This document shows, in pieces, positions 48,401 through 58,800 of a DNA stretch of 64,000 bases. The stretch lies in contig NC_047081.1 in NCBI RefSeq assembly GCF_902459465.1, positions 10,259,883-10,323,882 of the forward strand. Reading direction: 5' to 3'. How positions within the stretch are numbered: position 1 is the first letter of the stretch; the number at the start of each line of letters is the position of its first letter. The stretch comes from Asterias rubens. Its lineage: Eukaryota; Echinodermata; Asteroidea; Forcipulatida; Asteriidae. Position numbers and translations under genes: made by a program. The notes beneath the pieces are model-generated. The model was not told where the DNA came from. It saw nothing but the letters and a program-made list of their open reading frames with translations, and searched no databases.

Positions 48401-51400
48401 GTGGCCTCCGACGAATTCCAAGTTCATGTTGAGGTTTCTCACCTTTGGTATGTTTGAACCGAGAGGTCTCCTTGTCAGAATCACTCTCCAGGTCACTAAA
48501 CGATATATCAGAGTCAGTATGGGTATCACTATCCACTGACGAGTTTCTAGACTTTGCACTATTTGCTTTGCTTGGTGACTTGTCATCACCCTTTCCAACG
48601 ACAGTGTTTGAGTTTCGATCACGGTTACTTCTTTCTGGTCTCTTTTCGCCAGCTCTTTGATTCCTCCTTGACAAAGTTTCACGGGCATCTTTTATCTTAG
48701 ACACACCACCCGAATCGGTGCCTGCGATCTTGCGCAGACGCGACTCCAATGAATGATTTGAATAAGGCACTTGGCTTTCGCCAGATCCAAATCCACGGGT
48801 GCCATCTGGACGTGTCCGAAGTCCCTGGCCATCCCGTCGCGAACGAGGAGATCTGGATCGAGTTCTGAATCGGTCAGCATCCCTCTGGGACCCTTTTATA
48901 TTGTCTCTGTGATTGCGTGAGTCACCTTGTCCCGGTAATCTGGGTCTTGATGGCCGATTATCTCTGCCTGAACCTCTTTGAGGGGAAACTCGCCTTCTTT
49001 CCCGATCCCTGTCACGTCCGGATCGATCAGGGTATCTTTCATTGTTCCTCGAGCCTTTCCCTCGCTCATCTCTTCCCCTCTCATTCGTCTCCCTCCTACG
49101 GGAGGCCAAGTTATTTCTTCTTTTCTTCTGACGTTCCTTTGTAGAGTCGTCTGAATCAGAATCGGAGCTGTCTGATGAGGAGCTACTAGATGAAGATGAA
49201 GATGATGAAGAAGAAGACGATGATGAACTTGACCGGGACCGGCTGCTCCTACTGCTGGAGTTGGACCTCGAGGAGCGATCACTGTCGCTACTACTACTGC
49301 TATCGCTGCTTCCGTTTGACGAAGAGCTCCTAGAGCTGTCGCTGTTGAAGGCCTTCTTGGTTTTCCTTCCGCCATCAGACGTATCATCGCTACCATCTTC
49401 CTCACTATCACTGCCCGAATCCGAACCGGACGAAGCAAAACGTGAAAACTTGTTGTTACGGGGTAGCTTCGGTTTGTCGTTTGGATCGACTGGGGCTGGG
49501 ATAGGCACTTCAGGTACTGTCTGGATTGCGATGAGGTTCCCCTCCAGCTGGAACTTAGGCTGTGGTGCCTGTGGTGTAGGGATATCCTGAAAAAAAAATA
49601 ATAAAAAAATATCACACTGATGTCAACATCAAATATGGTTTCAAATTCTACACACAAACTTTTATATATTTATTGACCAAACCAACAGCGGACGAGCCAC
49701 CAATAACAGGAAAGGATAATACACAATTAACAATATTCATATAGGCTACATAAGCTAATATGTATGTACAAAGTTAACAATTAAAATAGAAACATCTTAT
49801 GAAAGAAAATTACACCAAAAATAGATTAAATTAAAATTGGGACCAGAAACAAATAAACACGAAAGATTATTACAAATACATTATATATATTTTAAAAGCA
49901 TGCCTACAATAAAAACAGAATAAACAATAAAAGATAAAAGAAAATAAATTTGAAACTTAATAAAAAAAATATATAAATTATATATCACTGGAGGCAAAAA
50001 TAACAAAAAATAATGCAAAACAAACTGATAAATAAAAATAGTAAAATAAAATAAATATTTGTTGACATACATGTAACAGCAAAACTTACATGGGGAAATA
50101 ACCAAGGAAATAATAAATTTGGTAACACTTTGTCTATTCAACATTTATTTAGAGTTGAACTGATTTCTTTTTGTCTGTTTCACTTGAAAAGAAAAAAAGA
50201 AACAGGCTGTGTGATTTCATGAAACCTAAGGGCCTTCGTCACAAGAGGCAATGTACAGGCAACCAGTTCCAGGCAATCTCTAAGAAGAGACTCTGTTCAT
50301 TTTTTAATGTTTTCAATAATTTTCATGGGAATCATAAAATACATTGTTTGAAAAATTACTCATGTGACAAGGATCTTAAAGACACTGGATATTATTGATA
50401 ATTGTCAAAGACCAGTCTTCTCACTTGCTGTATCTCAACATTGCATAAAATAACAAACCTGTAAAAATTTAAGCTCAATCGGTCATCAAAGTTGCGAGGA
50501 AATAATGAACGAAAAAACACCCTTGTCACACGAAGTTGTGTGCTTTCAGATGCTTGATTTCGAGACCTCAAATTCTAAATCCGAGGTCTCAAAATCAAAT
50601 TAGTGGAAAATTACTTCGTTCTTGAAAACTATAATACTTCAGAGGGAGCTGTTTCTAACAATATTTTATACTATCAACCTCTCCCCATTACTCGTTACCA
50701 AGCAAGGTTTTATGCTAGTAATTATTTTGAGTAATAACCAATAGTGTTCACTGCCTTTAAGGAACGGGGTAGATAATAATTACCTCTAATCTGATTTCTT
50801 TGGTTGATTTCAGAGCGGCTCTTCGTAGGGCGTCCAGTACCTCCTCCTCATCCTCTTCTTTAACGACCGACTGCTCATTAGTTGGGCTCTGAGAGGCAGC
50901 ATTGTTGTTGGGGGAGTCTTGCTGCGATTTCTGACAAAGAAAACAAGTACAAACCTCGTTGACTAAATCTATACAGTTGAAACAAGAAAGACAGATGCAG
51001 GCCTGATACTTCATGGAGGCAACGAAGGCAATTGCCTTCACGCCCCCTGGTCATTGCCTTTGTCCCATTGAAATGCTCTACAGTATAAATTTAGTTTCCT
51101 CATAGGGTGCCCTTTACCCCCCCCCCAAAAAAAAAAAAATGCCTCAGTGACCTAGCCCTTTCAAAAAATGAAGCATACAGGCCTGCAGACGCCAAAATAC
51201 TTTTCATAAACCAAATAAAAACCGAATACATTTTGCCCTAAAGGGTTTGATACCTTTTATAGATCAAGTTTGTTTGGCCATGACATGGATCCCTTCTGAA
51301 TATGAATGAAGATTTATGTAATACAGTTTACCTGTAGAAGCTTCAGCTTCATTGGATGTCAATTTTTTGAGAAAAAAAGTTAAAACTACAGAGAAATGTT

Positions 51401-52793
51401 TTCAAGAGAGTCGCTCGCGTATAAATCTGTTGTACATGCTCAAACATTTTTTGTCTCACCGAGATAAAAGTTTTTGTACGATTGTACCAGGGTTAACTTT
51501 TCAGGTTGCTTGCCATGGTTATTTTGGAAAAGCAACTGTTTCTATAGTGTGAGAAATTAAAATGCAAGCAGACTTGTGACTTAGCAATAGTTTATTTCTA
51601 GAGGCTTTGTGACTGTTAAGTGTAAGAAAAAGGGCAAGTCCAATTGCTAGTTGTGATAACATTACCCTCCTCCCGACGGAGCGTTACAATTTCGCAACTA
51701 GTCCATTGCAGTGTTACGGCCGGTTTGTATTCAGTCACGCAACGGTCGCATGATGGAAATTTTGACGCGCGACAAAGTTAATAGTCATTGCTGAGGCCTA
51801 AAAACTAGGTCCTTTTTTGAACGCGCGTCAAGATTTCAATCGCCTGACCATCGAGTGATGGTCGCGCGACCAACTATAACTTGGCCTTTAAGGTTTTGGT
51901 TTTAAGGGGGCGGACATTTAGAATACTTACTGCTTTCAGAGATGCAAGGACAGCTACTCTCAAGGATTCAAGATCCTGTTCCTGTGACACAAGAGAAGAA
52001 AAAACAATCAATTGAATTTAATATAATATTTATTTCTTATTTGGTGCCAGTTTGCTTTTTCTGATCAAAAAAGAAGTGGGACATCAAATCAAAGCTCTGA
52101 TTGAATTATTCTGGAGATTTTTCCTTTGAAAATCTTAAGTACGTCGTAGGCCTACACAAAGCAAACTACAAAACCTACTTGGTTAGACTTTTTTTAGTTA
52201 GAGACCGATCAAAAAGTGCAGGTAAAAAATAATATCTATTCTATTGACCACGCCGTGAGAAGACTACCCAATTTAAACCTAACCAACATTACTCAAACTT
52301 TCTTTTCAATACCAAAGTCAAGAACTTTTATAAAAAATTTGTAAAAAAGAAAAAGAAAAAGGATTTTTGTAATTTTTTTATATGGATATGGGGTTTACTT
52401 GGTGTTGTCCCACAAGTTAGTGCGATGTTTCACTGTAAATTCTTTGGTAACTATGATTCGTAAATGATTGATTGATTGATGATGCACACCGTGCAGAAAA
52501 TGCGTCAAGTGGACCAACTCGACCTTTTCCTCATCAAGCTGGGTAACCGTGGTCCGCGTACGGCGGGCGGTTGTAACAAACTGCAACACACGCGACGCAA
52601 TATTTTTTAACGTGTTAAAAAAACTGTCTAATTAGGCAGCCACAGCTTACTTATAGAGACCCTAAGGTATAGATAGGTAAACCTACGACATTATCATAAA
52701 CATGTAACAATTTATTTTGTAAATGTAGTGGACAATTCCAAAATACAAAACCAATTCATTTAGCAAAATTCTTACCTCTTCGTCAGACGCCAT
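45414..52793 (-). CDS. Large Arg/Ser-rich nuclear protein with RLG motifs, family not named
   Basis: Five coding exons: 52776-52793, 51931-51981, 50784-50930, 47585-49586 and 45414-46846, giving 1216 residues. Residues 7-72 hold two similar helices, LESLRVAVLASLKA and VLDALRRAALKSTK. Residues about 99-200 are acidic-Ser then a long Ser run. RS/RD/RE-rich sequence continues to about 460. Four RLG motifs follow: GARLGV (about 578), KSRLGV (about 655), HERLGL (about 752) and KDRLGK (about 767). Residues 770-960 are Glu/Lys coiled coil. Then comes a stretch of repeated RRKIFHDD-like blocks (PRKF, SRKF, RRNI, HRKV, RRKI). The end is IQKIKRKNAAILQRYNEIEA, resembling the short helix of CCDC9-type proteins. 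Composition and RLG motifs recall mRNA processing or export factors such as ZC3H11A or NCBP3; that is inference. No zinc finger or RRM is visible. The ATG (MASDEE) has G at +4. Confidence 0.85.
47155..47310. repeat. Dispersed repeat family B (TGCTTAGC palindromic type)
   Basis: GGGCCCAATTTCGTAGAGCT at one end and AGCTCTATGAAATTGGGCCC at the other form inverted ends. Between them lie GCTTAGCAAGAAAAAGCAGG and ATCACAAATTGTACATG. Relatives occur at about 16755-16970, 36480-36634, 42600-42780, 54405-54580, 54890-55010 and 57290-57336. Confidence 0.75.
50376..50760 (-). mobile_element. Palindromic TTAA MITE family A, copy 7
   Basis: TTAA at 50376-50379 and 50757-50760, with both ends intact apart from point changes (CACTGGATATTATTGATAAT). 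In an intron of the Arg/Ser-rich gene, 23 bp from the exon ending at 50784. Confidence 0.85.
51715..51895. mobile_element. Palindromic CG-rich MITE
   Basis: GTCGCATGATGGAAATTTTG with ACGCGCGAC pairs with CGCGCGTCAAGATTTCAATC in the opposite direction. The outer GGCCGGTTTGTA and AACTATAACTTGGCC extend the palindrome weakly. Much higher CpG than its surroundings. Confidence 0.6.
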
Positions 52794-53699
52794 GTTTTTC
52801 ACACACACACGCACGCGCAAAAAAAGTCGTCTTTTGGCTGTTACAATTCCAGAGGGATAATGGCTATGTTCTGAGCTAATGGGTTTAATAGGCGGGGCTC
52901 GTTTCAAAGCCACCCCGAGTTTTTGCCAACCAATAATCGAACAAAATAAAGGGATCTGGATCAATACTGCAATCAATCTCCCAATGTTGAGATGTATAGG
53001 TTGCAGGTGTGTGGTGCTGGGGACTTTAACTACTACAGGAGGCAATCAATGCAATTGCAAACCTAAAACAGATAAATCCGTTTCTAACAATAAAAATACA
53101 AAAATGTTCAGAAATTTTCACAAACAACTATAAATCATGGAATGCATTTTCTGTTAACTGATGGCTTACATATTAATGACTTTTGTGTCTGCCAACATCC
53201 GGCCAGGGCGGTTTGCGTATCAACTATAGAAAGGTTTATAAACTATAAGAAAGGTTTATAAACTATAACAAATGGTCCAGACCACACTGTGGCCCAAATG
53301 AGCGAGTAGTTACATTGTAGACCAAATGAGGTCCAGTGTTCACTCCCAAACGGTAAAAATTTATTTTGAAGTTCAATAAAACTACCTTCCAAAAAAGTGT
53401 ATCACTAAAATATTGAATCACATAGCCTGAGGTTAATTTATAGACTTCATAACTTCTTCACAATCAATACGTTGATATGCACTCTTTTCTACATAAAGGA
53501 ACATTTTAACCGGACATTCAGACACTTGTACAAATAATAAATAAAGGAGCGGAGATCAAAATAATATTGTTTTCAATATTATTACCACTTTTTATTTCGT
53601 CTATTACCATCAGCTCCTCTAGTAAACTATACTGGAATAGTCTTTTTATGAAAATTGTTTTAATTTCTTTATACTCTTCAGATATGATGAGCCAATGTC

Positions 53700-54006
53700 T
53701 TAAAGACACTGGACACTATTGGTAATTACTTAAGATAGTCCTTAGAAACTTGGTAACAAGCAATGGAGAGATGTTGATCACATTGTGAGAAACGGCTCCC
53801 TCTTAAGTAACACAGTTTTTAAGAAATAGGTAATGCAACAAGGATGGGCGTTTTGGACGTTTTTTTACTTTCAATATTCTCTTGAAACTTTGATGACCAA
53901 ATGAGTCAAAATATTATCACAGGTTTATTTTATGCATTATGTTGGGATAAACCAAGTGAGAATACTGATCTTTGACAATTACCAAAGGTTTCCCTATTGC
54001 CTTTAG
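53700..54006 (+). mobile_element. Palindromic TTAA MITE family A, copy 8 (decayed)
   Basis: The left end TTAAAGACACTGGACACTAT is intact. The right end has decayed to CCTATTGCCTTTAG. An internal deletion removes the central GAGACC/GGTCTC stem. Confidence 0.8.
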
Positions 54007-54683
54007 TGAGAATTATTAACCTTAATGTATACATGATTCAATTTAAAGATTGTTATCCGAGTATAAAAAAATCAAGTTTCTTTGGCAAAGCTTTCACTAA
54101 AGAAAGGTATTCATTTACAGGAAACGATTTCGTCCAGCAATTTTGCATAGCAAAACATTTAGACTGCACTTTTTTTGTGCACACCGAATACAAATAATAT
54201 TGAGTTGCAAATGGTGATTTTTGAGTAGCACCAACACAATTTTGTGTAGCATTCTGCTCTGCTATTCAAGGGAAATCGTTCCCTGATTAAGCAATAACCC
54301 TTAAAATGAATGGCATTAGAAACTTTTGGCTAAGCCTACAGCAGCTTTTGATTGTACAGTATTGAGCATTCTGAAAAAAAGACCTTTGCCTTTCTAAAGC
54401 AGGGCTCAATTCCATAGAGCTGCTTAAGCACAAGAAATGGGTAAGCTTTAGAATAAGGTTACCAGCCAAAATAACATATCATATGTACAATCTGTGACTG
54501 GTATCCTGCTTATTTTTATTTAGTGAAAAGTTGTTTAGCCAAAATTTCTACTTAAGCAGCTATATGATATTGAGCTCAGATATCAGACCAAATAGACTAC
54601 CGAGATTGTCCGGTAAGTAGCGGCCGTTTTAATCCTATACAATGGGTACCATAGTAATTATTAATCATCCTCATAAACTCTAA

Positions 54684-54812
54684 GGCCGTGTCCGAGACGA
54701 CGACTTCGGCTACAGCTACATCTAGATCAGCGCGTCTTCCAGTGTTGAAGAATAGGCAGACGCGCGCGCCCTAGCCGTAGCTGTAGCCGAAGTCGCCGTT
54801 TCGGACACGGCC
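54684..54812. mobile_element. 129-bp palindromic MITE, copy 2, with TAA flanks
   Basis: GGCCGTGTCCGAGACGACGA and CGTTTCGGACACGGCC are inverted ends. TAA immediately flanks both sides, like the 3-bp TWA target of PIF/Harbinger elements. The inner CTTCGGCTACAGCTACATCT and the complementary GCCGTAGCTGTAGCCGAAG pair well. Confidence 0.85.
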
Positions 54813-55314
54813 TAACAAAATTCAACACTTTTACCATAAAGAGTGATTGCTTACTATGGTGGTATGCTTGATTCTGTGCAAAGCAAACTAGGGTCCATTG
54901 CTGAACAATTTTTCAGCTAAGCAAAAATGAGCAGGCTACCAGTTACAAGTGGTACATGTGACAGGGTATTTTGGTTAGTAACCTCATCCTGGAAGCTAAA
55001 GATTTTCTACAAAACAAAGTAATGAAATTGCAACAAATGCAAGTTTCAAAAGTTCAGTTGTACAAAGACTGAACACTTTTAGAAAATTATTTTCACCCTT
55101 CCCTGACGGGCAAATACTGTTTTTTTTTAATTATATATTAATCGCTGTCTAATTTCATTCCTTTTCACCAACCTTGGATAATTTCATTGAACTAACAAAC
55201 TCTTAAAGTCACCATTTAACCCTGTATTAAGTTATGCATAAAAATCCAACTGAAGTATTCTTCGTTTATTTGCATTGAACTTTCATAAAACAATCACAAA
55301 ATAAGACAGGCACT

Positions 55315-55820
55315 CAGTGTGTGATGTAATAGCTTGTGGTGTGTGATGTCATCACTTGCAGTGTGTGATGTCATAGCTTGTAGTGTGTGATGTTATTGCT
55401 TGCAGTGGTGATGTCATAGCTTGCAGTGCGTGATGTCATAGCTTGTAGTGTGTGATGTTATTGCTTGCAGTGGTGATGTCATAGCTTGCAGTGCGTGATG
55501 TCATAGATTGCAGTGTGTGAGGTCATAGATTGCAGTGTGTGATGTCATAGCTTGCAGTGTGTGATGTCATAGCTTGTAGTGTGTGATGTTATTGCTTGCA
55601 GTGGTGATGTCATGGCTTTCAGTGTGTGATGTCATAGCTTTCAGTGCGTGATGTCATGGCTTTTAGTGTGTGATGTCATAGCTTGCAGTGTGTGATGTCA
55701 TGGCTTTTAGTGAGTGATGTCATCGCTTTTAGTGAGTGATGTCATCGCTTGTAGTGTATGATGTCCTAGCTTTCAGTGTGTGATGTCATAGCTCGCAGTT
55801 TGTGATGTCATAGCTTGCAG
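55315..55820. repeat. 22-bp minisatellite with higher-order units, about 23 copies
   Basis: Unit close to TAGCTTGCAGTGTGTGATGTCA, with 20-bp (GTGGTGATG) and TTATTGCTT variants. The variant TAGTGTGTGATGTTATTGCT followed by TGCAGTGGTGATGTCAT recurs at 55381, 55446 and 55577. It lies just beyond the pyrophosphatase stop and before the first minus-strand AATAAA (55265-55270), so it is probably transcribed in the 3' UTR. Confidence 0.95.
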
Positions 55821-55858
55821 ACATGCTCAGAGTGAGCTGGTTTCATCCGGCTTGACTG

Positions 55859-58800
55859 CTATTGTGGTATAAAATGCCACGTATCGACTGTCAAAAAAGA
55901 AAAGAAAAATTAAACATCACTTGGCATCATTAAAATCCTTCCAATGTTACAGACATGCAACTTTCTGATTGCAAAAAAAAAAGAGGAAATGGCCGATCAC
56001 ACTTTTTCAGTTTTCTATGGCACTGTTTTGAAAAGAAAAATCGGAAATCAGCTGAGCAGCTGAAAAGTTGCATGCCTGCATATCAACAAAAGCTACTGAC
56101 ATGCAACTTCAATCATTACAAAATGGACAGGAACTACCTGTCTGCACACTCAACTTTGTTCAGTGCTTTCCATCTTTCTATTTACCTGGTTGCAGATGCG
56201 GACCACACCTATAAAAAGTACCGCCTACCATTTCCACAAATAATTGGGGGGGGGGGGGGGCGACGTCAATTCCTTTGTGTACATTTGGACTCCCAAGATG
56301 GGGGACAGAATAGGCGCTTGTGTTTTTTTTAATAACTCAATAGTTTTGTTTGCAAAATATGTTTACTACCTTTTAAGTTTAGAGAGAACAAGATGAGAAC
56401 AAATTGAGAGAAAAATAATATCCTACCATCAGTGTTGACTGGTTCTGGAGTTCCAGTTTCTGGAGCCTGGGCAAGAAAACAAGAAGAACTTGTTAAGTTT
56501 TCTCAGTATCGTGGTTATAATCATCATACACTCATCATACAATGAGCCATTTGCAAGTTTGATTTGAAAACCATCTGGTACAATGACTTGCTAAAGTCGC
56601 AAGTTACCACTTTAATTTGAATTCTTCAGACTACAGAGACAGTTGCTATGTCATAAGGTTTGGGGCACGCTTTTGTAGAGCAACCTCCAGGTGAGCAAAC
56701 CCTGGTACCATTGATTCAAAAACATTAATTCAGACTCCAAATGGGTGTTGGTCCTCTCTTATTTAAACAAACAAAGCTTGCCTGAACCATGACAGATTAA
56801 GTGAAATTATTACACAAAATTTCATAAGGTCAACAGGTCAAGTTAGAATTTATGAGAGCATGCCAGATAATAATATACCTCCCTTTCCCTCAGCAAAAAA
56901 AACAGTGAGTGTCAAGATTTAACAATCGAACGACTAACAACTTGTTTCCATCAAGTACGGTGTAGCACTCATCCTTTTACAATATATATCTGAACTTGAA
57001 GTAACATGAACAAGTCAAAGAACTTACAGCTGCGGCGATGGTTTGAGCTTGTTCGACTGAAATAAGGTGTGCACTTCCTGCAACGGAAATATTCTCACTG
57101 AAACAAGAAGGGATAAAGGAGCATTTATGTAGGGACATAAAACGCATAAAACCCTGAAAACAAATCTCCTTAACACATAGGCGGCCATCTTGCATGTTCA
57201 CCATTGATTTACATTGCTACGTCATCCATTTTCATATAGTAAGCACGGGAAGGTTACCATGCCTTTTCGTGGCTTTACGGTTAGCAGGAAATTGCACAGT
57301 AAGCCTAACGTTAAGCAGCTCTTTGAAGTTGGGCCCTGGTGTTTGACTTACCAGGAGAGTCCTGCTGGATCTGTCTTGCCCTGCATGAGTCTCTGCCATT
57401 GTTCATGGGTCTGTTTGATGATCGACAGAGCAAAATCCTAAAAACAAAAAAGTCAAGTTTTAATTTATAATGGAAATCATTCAAAGAGAATTTGGTTATA
57501 ATTATCCTTTAAAAGCATTATACAGGGTTGGTAGAGCTGACACAGTAATCGTATTGGTTTTCTAGAGTCAGTTCTCTACACTCAAGAAGCGTGGTCTTCC
57601 AACTTCAAGAAGAATTTTCCAGGCCTAGGGTTTTAAAACTTTAGCTTCATACTAACCTTGCCTTTAGGCTCATCGTTGAAAGCAAATGTATTGAATGGTT
57701 TACCATCGGGGACCTTGTATATCTTGAACCACTCAAACGTAGACTGGAAAGGTGCAATGGGTTCAAAGAATAGAGAGAGAAAAAGAGATCAATTAAGACT
57801 CTGCCTCAATGCATCTGCTCTATACAAGAAATAGTTTCTAATATTATTAAGTTAAACAAAAAATGTATCAACAATGCATTCAACAAATCTTTAAAATACC
57901 AAAGAAAATTTTGTAATTTTAAAATAGAAAACAATCTGAAAGTATTTTTGTGTCTGAATATTAATAAAATTATGACTTTTACCTCAAGGAAGCCAGGCAT
58001 ATGTTCTTTTATATCTTGTAAATCTGTAAGAAAGAAAATCATCCAGGAATGAAAGTTGTTACTGACAAAAAGGTCTGCAACTTACTAGGACCTATGTTGA
58101 AATGATGTCATTACGGTACCCTCTTGAGTTGTAGATTTCAAGGAGCTTTTGGGAACAGTATCTTGAGAAACTACGGCAGTAAATCAAAGACCATGATTGC
58201 TTTGTAGGTAAACATAAACAGTTTGGTGATATTGTAAGTGTGTAGGAGTCGGGGGCTCATGCTGTACAACTCACCATTTAGATCCTTTGCCAATTTGTCT
58301 CTAACATCAATCGCCAGAATCTTCCAGTCTGTCTCCCCTGTCATAAAACAAAAAAATCAGAAAAAATAAATTAAGCAAGGTGTAGACAATGTCATCTTCG
58401 TTTACAAAAAGAGTGATCTAGCTTGTACATTCCGCTGAGCCTTTGAGCGGCCTTTGGAAATCAGACCCACTTCTGAGTAATTCAAGGTCTTCTTCGTTAC
58501 CTTCATCAATCATGGCGAGAACACCAAGCACCTTGACCTGTACGACTTCACCTCTCTTGGCGACCCTTGACCCGATCTCACACACATCCAGAGGGTCGTT
58601 GTCACCCTTGCACTTGGTGTGCTCATCGTTGTGGCCAGGGTCTTCCCACGTCTGCGGGAAGAAAAAAATTGATGAATCACGATTGAGGGATGAATAGTGT
58701 CAATGGTACATTTCGTTAACAAGAAAAGCCCCCTCCTGTCTGATCATTCAATATCATCTACAGTGTTTTTCAAGGCTAGATGTCCAATACCACAATAACA

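Larger units (their letters stand above)
52794..55264. other. Spacer between the Arg/Ser-rich gene and pyrophosphatase
   Basis: The first hundred bases (52794-52900, with a short CA/CG run ACACACACGCACGCGC) are the probable promoter of the minus-strand gene. After that: MITE copy 8, family B repeats and the MITE at 54684-54812. No gene seen. Confidence 0.45.

Noticed and set aside
47596-49657. Long ORFs overlapping the Arg/Ser-rich exon in other frames, up to 253 codons
   Set aside because: Low-complexity shadows of the RS-coding strand; they lack splice partners and family similarity, while the chosen frame splices in phase on both sides.
52510-52586. Possible extra exon of the Arg/Ser-rich gene reading FVTTARRTRTTVTQLDEEK
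   Set aside because: The acceptor is fine but the donor would be GTCGAG, a poor site. The model joining 52776 directly to 51981 is in phase without it.
55315-55820. CRISPR-like array
   Set aside because: Units are contiguous with no spacers, in an animal gene 3' region; this is a minisatellite.
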